Source: Actinomycetota bacterium (lineage in GTDB: Bacteria > Actinomycetota > Actinomycetes > Nanopelagicales > Nanopelagicaceae). From it: 6,909 nucleotides of DNA. Shown piece after piece: positions 1 through 6,533 of the stretch. Where the stretch lies: NCBI GenBank assembly GCA_009699765.1, contig WLNN01000069.1:1-6909 (forward strand), given 5' to 3'. Every line of letters starts with the position of its first letter. Positions within the stretch are counted from its first letter, which is position 1. Made by a program: the position numbers and the translations under genes. The notes beneath the pieces were generated by a model that saw nothing but the letters and a program-made list of their open reading frames with translations, had not been told where the DNA came from and searched no databases.

Positions 1-264
1 AAGCTTTGCAACTTTGGTTGCGATTACATATTTGCTTCGGTCCTGCCCCTTGAGCCAGCGACCGATAATCTCTTCGGATTCACCGCCCTTATTGCCTTCC
101 TTCCACTCGCTATAAACATCTGCGGTGTCGATGAAGTTGCCCCCATGGCCCTTATAAGCGTCTAAAACAGCCCTAGAAGCGCTCTCGTCAGCCCCCCAGC
201 CGAACACATTGCCTCCGAGGCAGAGTTCATGGACTACAAGGTCGGTCTCAGGCAATGTGAGCAT
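1..264 (-). CDS. Aldo/keto reductase, N-terminal 88 residues (cut by window edge)
   Basis: This is the beginning of an NAD(P)H-dependent aldo/keto reductase, an enzyme family that reduces aldehydes and ketones on a TIM barrel. Reading the minus strand from ATG at 264, the frame stays open to base 1. The early segment LGGNVFGWG (about residues 16-24) matches the family's first strand-loop. FIDTADVYS (44-52) carries the expected catalytic Asp46 and Tyr51, and IATKV (81-85) carries the expected catalytic Lys84. SEEIIGRWL (63-71) is also typical. The catalytic His and the cofactor-binding half lie outside the window, so the substrate cannot be judged. The start is supported by a TAGGCT hexamer six bases upstream, which suggests a leaderless mRNA. 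It diverges from the sugar kinase, which would fit a role in carbohydrate metabolism, but that is only context. Confidence 0.9.
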   Translation of the reverse strand, partial: MLTLPETDLVVHELCLGGNVFGWGADESASRAVLDAYKGHGGNFIDTADVYSEWKEGNKGGESEEIIGRWLKGQDRSKYVIATKVAKL

Positions 265-270
265 GAAGTA

Positions 271-276
271 AGCCTA
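271..276 (-). promoter_or_regulatory. Putative -10 element (TAGGCT) of the aldo/keto reductase, leaderless
   Basis: On the minus strand the hexamer TAGGCT fits TANNNT and is separated from the ATG at 264 by six bases (TACTTC). This is the spacing expected when transcription starts at the A of the start codon. An alternative -10, TATTCT, lies further upstream on the minus strand at 283-288 and would give a short leader instead. I see no convincing purine-rich ribosome binding site between them. Confidence 0.45.
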
Positions 277-281
277 GCGGG

Positions 282-287
282 CAGAAT
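282..287 (+). promoter_or_regulatory. Putative -10 element (CAGAAT) of the sugar kinase, leaderless
   Basis: CAGAAT occupies positions -12 to -7 relative to the ATG at 294, the place expected for a leaderless transcript. Five of six bases equal the TAGAAT seen at the same place upstream of the aminotransferase. There is no Shine-Dalgarno sequence. The overlapping AGAATA (283-288) reads TATTCT on the other strand, so the site could also fire toward the aldo/keto reductase. Confidence 0.5.
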
Positions 288-293
288 AGCGCC

Positions 294-1205
294 ATGGGTA
301 TCTGGGTCTGTGGCGAAGTTTTAATTGATCTTATTCCGATTGCCCCTGGCTCGACCGAGCGCATGCCGCACCTCGGCGGAGGTCCGGCAAATACCGCAAA
401 GGCGCTCGCACGCTTGGGTCACGATGTTCAATTCATTGATGGTATTTCGACCGATCAATACGGCGTGATGGCACGCAAGGAATTATTAGATGATGAAGTT
501 AAATTAGATTTATCTCTCACCAGCGAAAAGCCAACATGTCTAGCCAAAGTTTCACTTAACGCAAACGGTGGCGCATCATACGAATTTGAAATTGAAGGCA
601 CAGCCACTTTTGATTTTGATCTAGCTTGGTTGCCAGATCCTTCTCGCTACAAACCAAATGTTTTACATATCGGAACATTGGTAACAATCATTCAACCTGG
701 AGCGGATGTGCTCTATGACTGGGCGCTACAAGTCGCTGAGTTTGCTCCAATTGTATTCGATCCAAATATTCGCCCTGCAGTAATGAGTGACCGTGATTTA
801 TATGAAGCAGCTGTCGAAAAATGGGCTGCGATTTCATCCGTGATTAAAGTCAGCGATGACGATGTCGCGTGGCTATTTCCAAATCAAACTTTGGATGAAG
901 TTGCAGAACGTTGGGTGCGCGATGGAGCGGCTCTTGTTGTTATAACGCGGGGCAGTGAAGGCTTGATTGGATTTACTGCCGATGGAGCGGTCGAAGTTCC
1001 TGGAGTAAAAATCGTAGTCGCAGACACGGTCGGTGCCGGCGACACTGTTGGAGCAATCGTTGTTGAAGCAATGGTTGAAAAAGGAATCATGGCGCTTACC
1101 GGTGATGTTTTGCATCAAGTCTTGGCACGTGCCGCAAAAGCAGCGTCAATCACTTGTTCTAGGCCAGGTGCACAACCTCCATACAAGCACGAATTAAAGA
1201 ATTGA
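294..1205 (+). CDS. PfkB-family carbohydrate kinase, fructokinase-like
   Basis: A 303-residue ribokinase/PfkB-fold sugar kinase, normal length for the family, that probably phosphorylates fructose or a related sugar with ATP in the cytoplasm. The N-terminal signature is seen at GGGPANTAKALARLG (28-42). The C-terminal signature DTVGAGDT (244-251) holds the anion hole and the catalytic base Asp250. FDPNIRPAV (155-163) is the segment usual in fructokinases, and VITRGSEG (216-223) precedes the nucleotide site. The protein opens directly with the first beta strand (MGIWVCGEVLIDLIP), so ATG 294 is the natural start; the -10 hexamer six bases upstream implies a leaderless mRNA. It is followed after 6 bp by an aldose epimerase, forming a small sugar-handling operon. 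PfkB substrate specificity cannot be read reliably from sequence, so fructokinase is likely but not certain. Confidence 0.9.
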   Translation: MGIWVCGEVLIDLIPIAPGSTERMPHLGGGPANTAKALARLGHDVQFIDGISTDQYGVMARKELLDDEVKLDLSLTSEKPTCLAKVSLNANGGASYEFEIEGTATFDFDLAWLPDPSRYKPNVLHIGTLVTIIQPGADVLYDWALQVAEFAPIVFDPNIRPAVMSDRDLYEAAVEKWAAISSVIKVSDDDVAWLFPNQTLDEVAERWVRDGAALVVITRGSEGLIGFTADGAVEVPGVKIVVADTVGAGDTVGAIVVEAMVEKGIMALTGDVLHQVLARAAKAASITCSRPGAQPPYKHELKN

Positions 1206-1211
1206 GATCTT

Positions 1212-1991
1212 GTGCAATATATAGATGATGCCGAATTCCAAGTAGCAATTGATCTTGATGCAGGTGGGCGCATCGCATCGCTCAAGTGGAAAGATCTCGA
1301 ATTCACAGTGCCATTTCGTGGTGGCATACACACTTATGGTTGGTATGCGATGGCTCCATGGGCTGGGCGCATCAAAGATGGCTTAATTACTTCACCTACA
1401 CTCGGTGAATTCCAGCTTCCCACCGTTCTTGATCCACCTAATGCGCTGCATGGATTTGGTTTGACTTCTTCATGGCAAGAAATTGGCCCAGGACGATCAC
1501 TACTACATCTACCAAAACCATATGGTGGAGCAACGGTTGAACAAACTATTGAGGTACTCGATGACGCTATCCGTTGGTCACTTGAATACGATGCCAACGG
1601 TTGCGACCTGCCAGTCTGGTTAGGACAACATCCCTGGTTTGCTCGCGATTTAGGAGTCGGTGGTTCTGCCGAAATCGAATTTCATCCCGGCAAAATGTTA
1701 AAGCGCGTAGATATGTTGCCAACCGGAGAATTAATAGCACCATCTTCTGAACCTTGGGATGATGCATTTACCGAAGTTCGCGGGACCCCTGCAGTTGTAT
1801 ATGAAGGTATTGCACGTATTGATATCGAGTCAGATGCACCTTGGTGGGTTGTCTATACCGAAGATCCAGATGGAATCTGCATCGAGCCGCAGACTGCTCC
1901 ACCGGATGCTGCAAATCTCGGTATTACTGGTGATAATTACATTGAAGCGCTCTACACCTTTACTGATATCTCTGAAGATTACGAGAATTAG
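1212..1991 (+). CDS. Aldose 1-epimerase family protein
   Basis: A 259-residue galactose-mutarotase-like protein that is expected to interconvert the alpha and beta anomers of a sugar or sugar phosphate. The recognisable sites are APWAGRI (48-54), the substrate-binding LHGFG with His80, GQHPWF with His140 as the likely catalytic acid, and IEPQTAPPDA with Glu225 as the likely catalytic base. These match the compact subgroup of the family, shorter than the ~340-residue GalM. The start is GTG at 1212, 6 bp after the kinase stop. Its ribosome site is weak (an AAAGAATTGAG stretch), so translational coupling to the kinase is likely. Pairing with a sugar kinase suggests it supplies the anomer that the kinase uses; this is inferred from position only. 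Confidence 0.9.
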   Translation: MQYIDDAEFQVAIDLDAGGRIASLKWKDLEFTVPFRGGIHTYGWYAMAPWAGRIKDGLITSPTLGEFQLPTVLDPPNALHGFGLTSSWQEIGPGRSLLHLPKPYGGATVEQTIEVLDDAIRWSLEYDANGCDLPVWLGQHPWFARDLGVGGSAEIEFHPGKMLKRVDMLPTGELIAPSSEPWDDAFTEVRGTPAVVYEGIARIDIESDAPWWVVYTEDPDGICIEPQTAPPDAANLGITGDNYIEALYTFTDISEDYEN

Positions 1992-2011
1992 AAAAATACA
2001 ACTTTCGAGCC

Positions 2012-3493
2012 ATGGCTAACTTCAAGCGGGCGCTATACGTTCCCTTTGATCAACTCCACCGAGGCTTTGGGGTTCTCAAAGAGGCCGACCCGAAAAGTGA
2101 TTTAGTTGTTCTGGTCGAGAGTAAATCGATGATTTCAGGGGCAGATTGGCACCTCGAAAGATTGTTCTTTCTCATCTCATCTGCCCGCCATTTTGCAGAA
2201 GGACTTCGTAATGAGGGTTTTGAAGTGCGCTACATCAAAGCAGAGAACACTGTTGCCGGCTTGCAAGAGATCAAAGCTGAGCTCCCAACGATTGTATTTG
2301 TTGCGGCAGAGCAGTCCTCCTACCGATTAAGCAAATCACTTACCGAATTTGGCGTGAGTTTTATTGAAAATGATTTCTTCTTAACTCCTCGCGCACTATT
2401 TATATCTTGGGCACAATCTCAGAAGTCATATTTGATGGAGAACTTCTACCGCAAACAAAGAATTCGTCTCAATGTCTTAATGGAAGGCGATACACCCATC
2501 GGCGGTCAATGGAATTACGATAAAGATAATCGCCTCCCGCCTCCAAAGAATTACACCTGGCCTGCCTACCTTGAACACGAGCGAGATGCCATTGATATTG
2601 AAGTGGCAAGTGAATTGAAGCTGGGGCTCACAAACACTTGGGCTACTACTCGCAAGGGTGCCCTTGCCCAATTGCATTACTTTATTGAAAATCACTTTGA
2701 AAAATTTGGACCGTATGAAGATGCTATGGCGCTAGATAGTTGGTCGTTGCACCACTCTGTAATTAGCCCATATATAAATAACGGATTGATTCATCCATCA
2801 GAGGTAATCGAAGCGGCATGCGCTAGCTTCTACAAAGGATCTGTACCAATCGAATCCGCCGAGGGGTTTGTTCGACAAGTTATAGGTTGGCGCGAATATA
2901 TAAATGGAATGTATTGGTTCTTAGGTGAGGATTACCGAAACAACAACCAACTAAGTGCCAATCGCCAACTTCTGCCACTTTTTACTGATCCGACAAAGAC
3001 TGAGATGAATTGCGTCCGGTCAATCGTCCAAGATGTGAAAGCCCGTTCATGGGTTCATCACATTCCCCGATTAATGGTCTTAAGTAATTTGGCGCTTATA
3101 ACTGGAACAAATCCGCAGCAATTTCTAGACTGGATGCGTCGCGAATTTATAGATGCCTCGGATTGGGTAATGGTTCCAAATATCATCGGTATGGGCGTGC
3201 ATGCAGACGGCGGCCAAATGATGAGTAAACCTTATGCCGCAGGCGGTGCCTACATCTCGCGCATGAGCAATTACTGCAAGAGCTGCATCTATAACCCGAA
3301 GCTACGCATCGGCGAAGATGCTTGTCCATTTACAACCCTGTATTGGGATTTTCTTGATCGACATAAAGAGACTTTTGTTAAAAACCATCGCATGAGCCAA
3401 CAAGTGCATGGCTTAAAGCGCCTTAGCGATCTCGATGAGTTGAAACACAGGGCGCAAGAAGTCTTAATTGGATTAGAAAAAGGCGAAATTTAA
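2012..3493 (+). CDS. Iron-sulfur (6-4) photolyase-type cryptochrome/photolyase family protein
   Basis: A 493-residue flavoprotein of the deoxyribodipyrimidine photolyase-related (FeS-BCP, PhrB-like) group, which uses light and FAD to repair (6-4) photoproducts in DNA. An N-terminal antenna-type alpha/beta domain (about 1-130) is followed by an all-helical FAD domain. The four [4Fe-4S] cysteines are Cys334, Cys422, Cys425 and Cys438. Their spacings of 88, 3 and 13 are the same as I recall for PhrB of Agrobacterium (350, 438, 441, 454). The paired histidines 349-350 in WVHHIPRLM coincide with PhrB 365-366, the repair histidines. GMGVHADGGQMMSKPYAAGG (393-412) and ACPFTTLYWDFL (437-448) are family hallmarks. 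The position of the PhrB electron-transfer Trp342 is Asp326 here. It begins 20 bp after the epimerase; no clear own promoter or ribosome site is visible, so it is probably co-transcribed. Confidence 0.93.
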   Translation: MANFKRALYVPFDQLHRGFGVLKEADPKSDLVVLVESKSMISGADWHLERLFFLISSARHFAEGLRNEGFEVRYIKAENTVAGLQEIKAELPTIVFVAAEQSSYRLSKSLTEFGVSFIENDFFLTPRALFISWAQSQKSYLMENFYRKQRIRLNVLMEGDTPIGGQWNYDKDNRLPPPKNYTWPAYLEHERDAIDIEVASELKLGLTNTWATTRKGALAQLHYFIENHFEKFGPYEDAMALDSWSLHHSVISPYINNGLIHPSEVIEAACASFYKGSVPIESAEGFVRQVIGWREYINGMYWFLGEDYRNNNQLSANRQLLPLFTDPTKTEMNCVRSIVQDVKARSWVHHIPRLMVLSNLALITGTNPQQFLDWMRREFIDASDWVMVPNIIGMGVHADGGQMMSKPYAAGGAYISRMSNYCKSCIYNPKLRIGEDACPFTTLYWDFLDRHKETFVKNHRMSQQVHGLKRLSDLDELKHRAQEVLIGLEKGEI

Positions 3494-3499
3494 TAGAAT
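3494..3499 (+). promoter_or_regulatory. Putative -10 element (TAGAAT), leaderless promoter of the aminotransferase
   Basis: TAGAAT is one base from the TATAAT consensus and ends seven bases before the ATG at 3507. No Shine-Dalgarno sequence exists between the photolyase stop and this ATG (13 bp), so a leaderless transcript is the simplest reading. The -10 element overlaps the last bases after the photolyase stop codon, so the aminotransferase can be expressed independently of the upstream genes. Confidence 0.65.
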
Positions 3500-3506
3500 C
3501 ATCCGC

Positions 3507-4865
3507 ATGAGCACAGTCATACGTCCAGAGCGCATTGCAGAGTTAATGAAAATCGAAGAAGAGCGTTTTCTTGATCTTCATAAAGCATCAACAGCAGCAT
3601 TTCACCAATCATCTAAGGTGATGCACGAAGGCGTACCGATGTCATGGATGGCTAAATGGCCCGGTGCGCATCCTGTATTTGTTAAGGAAGCAAAGGGCGC
3701 TCACTTCACCGATCTCGACGGGCACGACTACATAGATTTCTGTTTAGGAGATACCGGTTCGATGACTGGGCACTCGCCTTCGGCAACGGTGGCAGCTGTT
3801 AAAGCACAGATTGATAAAGGCATTACTGCGATGTTGCCTTCGGAAAATGCCGCAATTGTCTCAGATTTACTTCGCGAACGTTTTGGACTTCCGCTTTGGC
3901 AATTCACGGTTTCGGCTACAGATGCTAATCGCCATGTAATCCGCTATTCCCGCATGATTACAGGTAGAAGCAAGATAGTTGTTATTGATCGCTGTTATCA
4001 CGGATCAGTGGATGAAACTTTTGCCACGCTAGATGATGCTGGATTTACCATTAAACGCGAAGGAAATATCGGTGCGCCGGTTGATCTCGATGTCACTACA
4101 CGTGTAGTTGAATTCAATGATTTGCCGGCAATGGAGAAAGCTCTAGCCCACGGTGATGTCGCTGCAATACTGCTCGAGCCCGCTATGACAAATATTGGAA
4201 TTGTCTTGCCACAACCTGGTTATCTCGAGGGCCTTCAAGAACTCTGCAAGAATTATGGGACGCTACTAATAATCGATGAAACACACACAATCTCTGTCGG
4301 TCCTGGTGGAATGACCAAGCAGTTAGGGCTTAAGCCAGATTTCTTTACAATCGGCAAGGCACTTGCTGCTGGCATCCCAGTTGGAACATTTGGCATGACG
4401 CAGGCAGTAGCGGATGCGATTAAGGCAAAAGTTGAGATCGAAAAGATTGATACCGGTGGAATTGGCGGAACACTTGCTGGAAATATCTTGGCACTTGCCG
4501 CAATGCGAGCGACCTTAACGGATGTACTTACCGAGGCGAACTTTGCAAAGATGATAGAACTCGGAGATCGTTGGTCAGATGGTGTTGATGCTGCAATTAA
4601 GGAGTTTGATCTTGATTGGCATTGCAATCGTCTTGGCGCAAGAGGCGAATACATTTTTAAAGGTAAGGCTCCACGTACCGGCAAAGAGGCAGCAGATTCC
4701 GGTGACTTCGCACTCGAGCAGTACATTCACTTGCGCTTACTCAATGATGGATTCTTACTGACACCATTTCACAATATGGCTTTAATGTGTCCTGATACAA
4801 CTGATGCAGATGTTGATGCACACACCGCGGCATTTCGCGCCATGTGCGCCGATCTAGTTAATTAA
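3507..4865 (+). CDS. PLP-dependent class III aminotransferase, glutamate-1-semialdehyde aminomutase-like
   Basis: A 452-residue fold-type I aminotransferase that uses pyridoxal phosphate. GDTGSMTGHSP (81-91) starts the large domain, and SATDANRHVIRYSRMITGR (136-154) is the phosphate-loop region. CYHGSVDE (163-170) supplies the aromatic residue stacking on PLP, and DETHT (257-261) holds the Asp that contacts the PLP ring nitrogen. TIGKALAAGIPVG (281-293) contains Lys284, the Schiff-base lysine. The sequence is closest to the glutamate-1-semialdehyde aminomutase branch but has ATDAN where that enzyme has SGTEA. It therefore probably belongs to the transaminases loosely called 'aspartate aminotransferase family protein'; the true amino donor is unknown. 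ATG 3507 is chosen because of the leaderless promoter just before it. Its last 8 bp overlap the convergent mshD-like gene. Confidence 0.9.
   Translation: MSTVIRPERIAELMKIEEERFLDLHKASTAAFHQSSKVMHEGVPMSWMAKWPGAHPVFVKEAKGAHFTDLDGHDYIDFCLGDTGSMTGHSPSATVAAVKAQIDKGITAMLPSENAAIVSDLLRERFGLPLWQFTVSATDANRHVIRYSRMITGRSKIVVIDRCYHGSVDETFATLDDAGFTIKREGNIGAPVDLDVTTRVVEFNDLPAMEKALAHGDVAAILLEPAMTNIGIVLPQPGYLEGLQELCKNYGTLLIIDETHTISVGPGGMTKQLGLKPDFFTIGKALAAGIPVGTFGMTQAVADAIKAKVEIEKIDTGGIGGTLAGNILALAAMRATLTDVLTEANFAKMIELGDRWSDGVDAAIKEFDLDWHCNRLGARGEYIFKGKAPRTGKEAADSGDFALEQYIHLRLLNDGFLLTPFHNMALMCPDTTDADVDAHTAAFRAMCADLVN
4858..4865. other. Palindrome TTAATTAA carrying the stop codons of two convergent genes
   Basis: The 8-base perfect palindrome contains TAA (4863-4865) ending the aminotransferase on the plus strand and TAA (TTA at 4858-4860) ending the mshD-like gene on the minus strand. 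The overlap of the two coding regions is exactly these 8 bp. No GC-rich hairpin with a T-run is visible here, so I see no intrinsic terminator between the converging genes. Confidence 0.8.
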
Positions 4866-5331
4866 AACCGAGGGATTTATAGAGACCAATACCTGCTGCG
4901 TTATCTTCGTCGACATACAAAATGGCACTGGATAGACCTTTTTCACGAAGGTAAATCAAGCCTTCGGTACAGACTGCTTTTCCGATACCTTTATTCGAAA
5001 ACTCTGGATCTACACCTATTACATATAGCTCACCGAAAGGCTCTTGATTTACGAAGTCATTGTGAATCTTGGTCCAACAGAACCCCACGATAATTTCATT
5101 ATCAACACATAGGAAGAACCCTTTTGGATCAAACCAACTTTCAAGCATTCTATTTTCAAGATCTGCAAGTGCCCAATTTCCTTGATCTGGGTGAACTTCA
5201 AATATCTTATTGTTGAGATTTAGCCAAGCTTGGCGATGAATCTCAGGGTCAAAGGATATAAATGTATATGTGTGAGAAATGTGATCTATGGGTTCAGTGA
5301 GAGAGCGCGATAATTTTAGGATCTTGCGCAT
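4858..5331 (-). CDS. mshD: Mycothiol synthase-like GNAT acetyltransferase, single-domain and shortened
   Basis: This protein matches the catalytic C-terminal half of mycothiol synthase, which acetylates Cys-GlcN-Ins with acetyl-CoA in the last step of mycothiol synthesis. Seen here are FEVHPDQGNW (44-53), ESWFDPKGFFL (64-74), GFCWTKIH (83-90), GELYVIGVDP (100-109) with Glu101, and ILYVDEDNAAGIGLYKSLGF (137-156) with Tyr151. Glu101 and Tyr151 correspond to the catalytic Glu234 and Tyr294 that I recall for M. tuberculosis MshD. It is only 157 residues, against about 300 for the usual two-domain enzyme: the N-terminal GNAT domain is absent and the protein stops one residue after the GF of the last motif, losing the final strand. 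The acetyl-CoA loop reads SNKGIG, with Ser in place of the usual Gln/Arg. It starts 6 bp after the glnR stop, in the same frame, so the two form an operon. Confidence 0.82.
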   Translation of the reverse strand: MRKILKLSRSLTEPIDHISHTYTFISFDPEIHRQAWLNLNNKIFEVHPDQGNWALADLENRMLESWFDPKGFFLCVDNEIIVGFCWTKIHNDFVNQEPFGELYVIGVDPEFSNKGIGKAVCTEGLIYLREKGLSSAILYVDEDNAAGIGLYKSLGFN

Positions 5332-5337
5332 CGCGGG

Positions 5338-6048
5338 TTACACCAATTCAGATGCGGCTTCGCGTCCAGATTGCTGGACTGTGAAGCGATAACCAACATT
5401 GCGAACAGTTCCAATGATGGATTCAAACTCTGGACCAAGCTTAGAACGCAGACGTCGAATATGAACATCAACCGTGCGAGTTCCACCGAAGTAGTCATAA
5501 CCCCAGATTTCTTGCAACAACTGCGCACGTGAAAAAACACGACCAGGATGCTGTGCAAGGTATTTCAGTAGTTCAAACTCTTTAAAAGTTAGATCAAGTG
5601 AAGTGCCACGAATTTTTGCCGTATATGTTGCTTCATCTATAACTACATCACCTTGGCGAATTTCAGTAGAACCCCCATCAAGGGCTTCGCGAGCAAAGAT
5701 TCGTGCATCAACTGCTAAACGAATTCGTGCATCAACTTCGGCAGGACCTGCAGAATCCAGAATGACATCTGAGATCTGCCAATCTGCGCTAATTGCAGCG
5801 AGGCCACCTTCGGTTGTGATTGCAACAATTGGTGATTCAACGCCCATGGTCGCTAACAATCGAGTCAATGACTTTGCAGTTGGAAATTCACGTCGCGCAT
5901 CAACAAAAATTAAATCCATGACTGGTGCATCGACTAAAACAGAAGCTTCAAGAGGAAGCACTTTGACATTGTGCGCCAAGAGGCCGAGCGCTGGCAGAAC
6001 TTCTGCACTAGCCCCCTGAGTATTTGTAAGTAGCAACACCTTCGCCAT
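5338..6048 (-). CDS. glnR: GlnR, OmpR-family orphan response regulator of nitrogen metabolism
   Basis: A 236-residue winged-helix transcription regulator, very close to actinobacterial GlnR, which controls ammonium assimilation genes such as glnA and amtB. The receiver-like domain (1-115) opens with MAKVLLLTN and has [13 protein letters not shown] (16-28), [10 protein letters not shown] and [13 protein letters not shown], all diagnostic of GlnR rather than of ordinary response regulators. Asp50 and Arg52 are retained; in GlnR these stabilise a phosphorylation-independent dimer, which agrees with no sensor kinase being visible nearby. The DNA-binding domain (about 145-222) includes [20 protein letters not shown] and [19 protein letters not shown] chose ATG 6048 because the protein then begins exactly as GlnR does and because a TATTCT hexamer lies six bases upstream. 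An in-frame ATG at 6084 would add 12 unrelated residues and run into the divergent gene. Confidence 0.95.
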   Translation of the reverse strand: MAKVLLLTNTQGASAEVLPALGLLAHNVKVLPLEASVLVDAPVMDLIFVDARREFPTAKSLTRLLATMGVESPIVAITTEGGLAAISADWQISDVILDSAGPAEVDARIRLAVDARIFAREALDGGSTEIRQGDVVIDEATYTAKIRGTSLDLTFKEFELLKYLAQHPGRVFSRAQLLQEIWGYDYFGGTRTVDVHIRRLRSKLGPEFESIIGTVRNVGYRFTVQQSGREAASELV

Positions 6049-6053
6049 TGTGT

Positions 6054-6059
6054 GAGAAT
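6054..6059 (+). promoter_or_regulatory. Putative -10 element (GAGAAT) of the thioredoxin-like gene, leaderless
   Basis: GAGAAT occupies -12 to -7 relative to GTG 6066. It shares five bases with the glnR -10 element on the opposite strand (6055-6060), so the two promoters are almost fully superimposed. I find no good -35 hexamer at the right distance on the plus strand, and no Shine-Dalgarno sequence. Confidence 0.45.
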
Positions 6060-6060
6060 A
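6055..6060 (-). promoter_or_regulatory. Putative -10 element (TATTCT) of glnR, leaderless
   Basis: On the minus strand TATTCT ends six bases (CACACA) before the glnR ATG at 6048. A plausible -35, TTGGAA (minus strand, 6079-6084), sits 18 bases upstream of it and lies inside the thioredoxin gene. There is no ribosome binding site, so a leaderless glnR mRNA is expected. Confidence 0.6.
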
Positions 6061-6065
6061 CTCTT

Positions 6066-6479
6066 GTGAAAAGCCTTCTTCCAACTTTAATTGTGCTTGC
6101 GATAGCTAGCACGTATGGAGTGTGGTGGAAAAAATCCCGCGGAGCCATCCGCACCAATAAATCCGAGCCAGGCCACCGCATGAACGCTGATTTATTGGGG
6201 GAAAATCTCGGCTCTCGAGCAACGATGGTCCAATTCTCATCCGCCTTCTGTGCCCCTTGCAAGGCAACCCATGCACTGCTCTCGCAGATGGTTATCGCTA
6301 TGGACGATGTGAAGCACATCCATATTGATGCCGAATCCCATCTCGAACTTGTACGAGAACTCGATATTCGCTCTACTCCAACCACGATCTTCCTTAACCG
6401 CAAAGGTATCGAAGTCGGTCGCGCAGCGGGCACCCCTAAGCGCGAACAAGTGCTTGCTGCACTTAATGCAATCAGCTAA
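6066..6479 (+). CDS. Membrane-anchored thioredoxin-family protein
   Basis: A 137-residue thioredoxin-fold protein with one N-terminal membrane segment (about residues 4-21, [18 protein letters not shown]). The segment is followed by a basic stretch, KKSRGAIR, which by the positive-inside rule puts the thioredoxin domain on the cytoplasmic side. The redox site FCAPCK has Cys62 and Cys65, and the cis-proline loop is STPTT with Pro105; both are needed for disulfide exchange. It corresponds in position and type to thiX (Rv0816c) of mycobacteria, which lies beside the glnR-like gene and ahead of a DUF4395 gene. GTG 6066 is preferred because a -10 hexamer lies at leaderless distance; a TTG at 6048 would extend the protein by six residues. 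The order with DUF4395 suggests a role in sulfur transfer or redox control; the substrate is unknown. Confidence 0.85.
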   Translation: MKSLLPTLIVLAIASTYGVWWKKSRGAIRTNKSEPGHRMNADLLGENLGSRATMVQFSSAFCAPCKATHALLSQMVIAMDDVKHIHIDAESHLELVRELDIRSTPTTIFLNRKGIEVGRAAGTPKREQVLAALNAIS

Positions 6480-6521
6480 TACGCAAATCATTCGCAATTA
6501 GTGTTACCGGTGGCTCTCGTT

Positions 6522-6527
6522 TACTAT
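6522..6527 (+). promoter_or_regulatory. Putative -10 element (TACTAT) of the leader ORF, leaderless
   Basis: TACTAT matches TATAAT at four of six positions, including the key first T, the second A and the last T, and occupies -12 to -7 relative to ATG 6534, exactly the leaderless spacing seen elsewhere in the window. The -35 zone contains no strong TTGACA but overlaps one copy of the repeated TTCGCAATT (6491-6499). This gives the DUF4395 operon a promoter independent of the thioredoxin gene. Confidence 0.6.
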
Positions 6528-6533
6528 TCCCAC

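Noticed and set aside
1..6. Window begins with AAGCTT, possibly a HindIII cloning junction of an environmental clone
   Set aside because: Other AAGCTT sites occur inside the window (for example 5226-5231), so this would need a partial digest; it could be coincidence and says nothing on biology.
4253..4726. 157-codon open frame on the minus strand
   Set aside because: It lies wholly inside the well-supported aminotransferase gene, is rich in Ser/Ala/Pro with no motif, and has no promoter or ribosome site.
4866..4900. Intrinsic terminator between the convergent aminotransferase and mshD-like genes
   Set aside because: Only the AT palindrome TTAATTAA is present; no GC-rich stem followed by a T-run on either strand.
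5603..6019. 138-codon plus-strand frame opposite glnR
   Set aside because: Low-complexity Arg/Ser/Thr composition, mirror of the glnR codon pattern; no motif.
6048..6065. TTG 6048 as start of the thioredoxin-like gene
   Set aside because: It would overlap the glnR start codon and its -10 element; GTG 6066 has a fitting -10 hexamer and starts directly before the membrane segment.
6049..6084. Longer glnR starting at ATG 6084 on the minus strand (12 extra residues)
   Set aside because: The extra residues do not resemble GlnR, they would overlap the divergent gene, and ATG 6048 has a -10 element at leaderless distance.
6008..6497. Minus-strand open frames across the thioredoxin-like gene
   Set aside because: They are antisense to a gene with clear CxxC and cis-Pro motifs and encode no recognisable protein.
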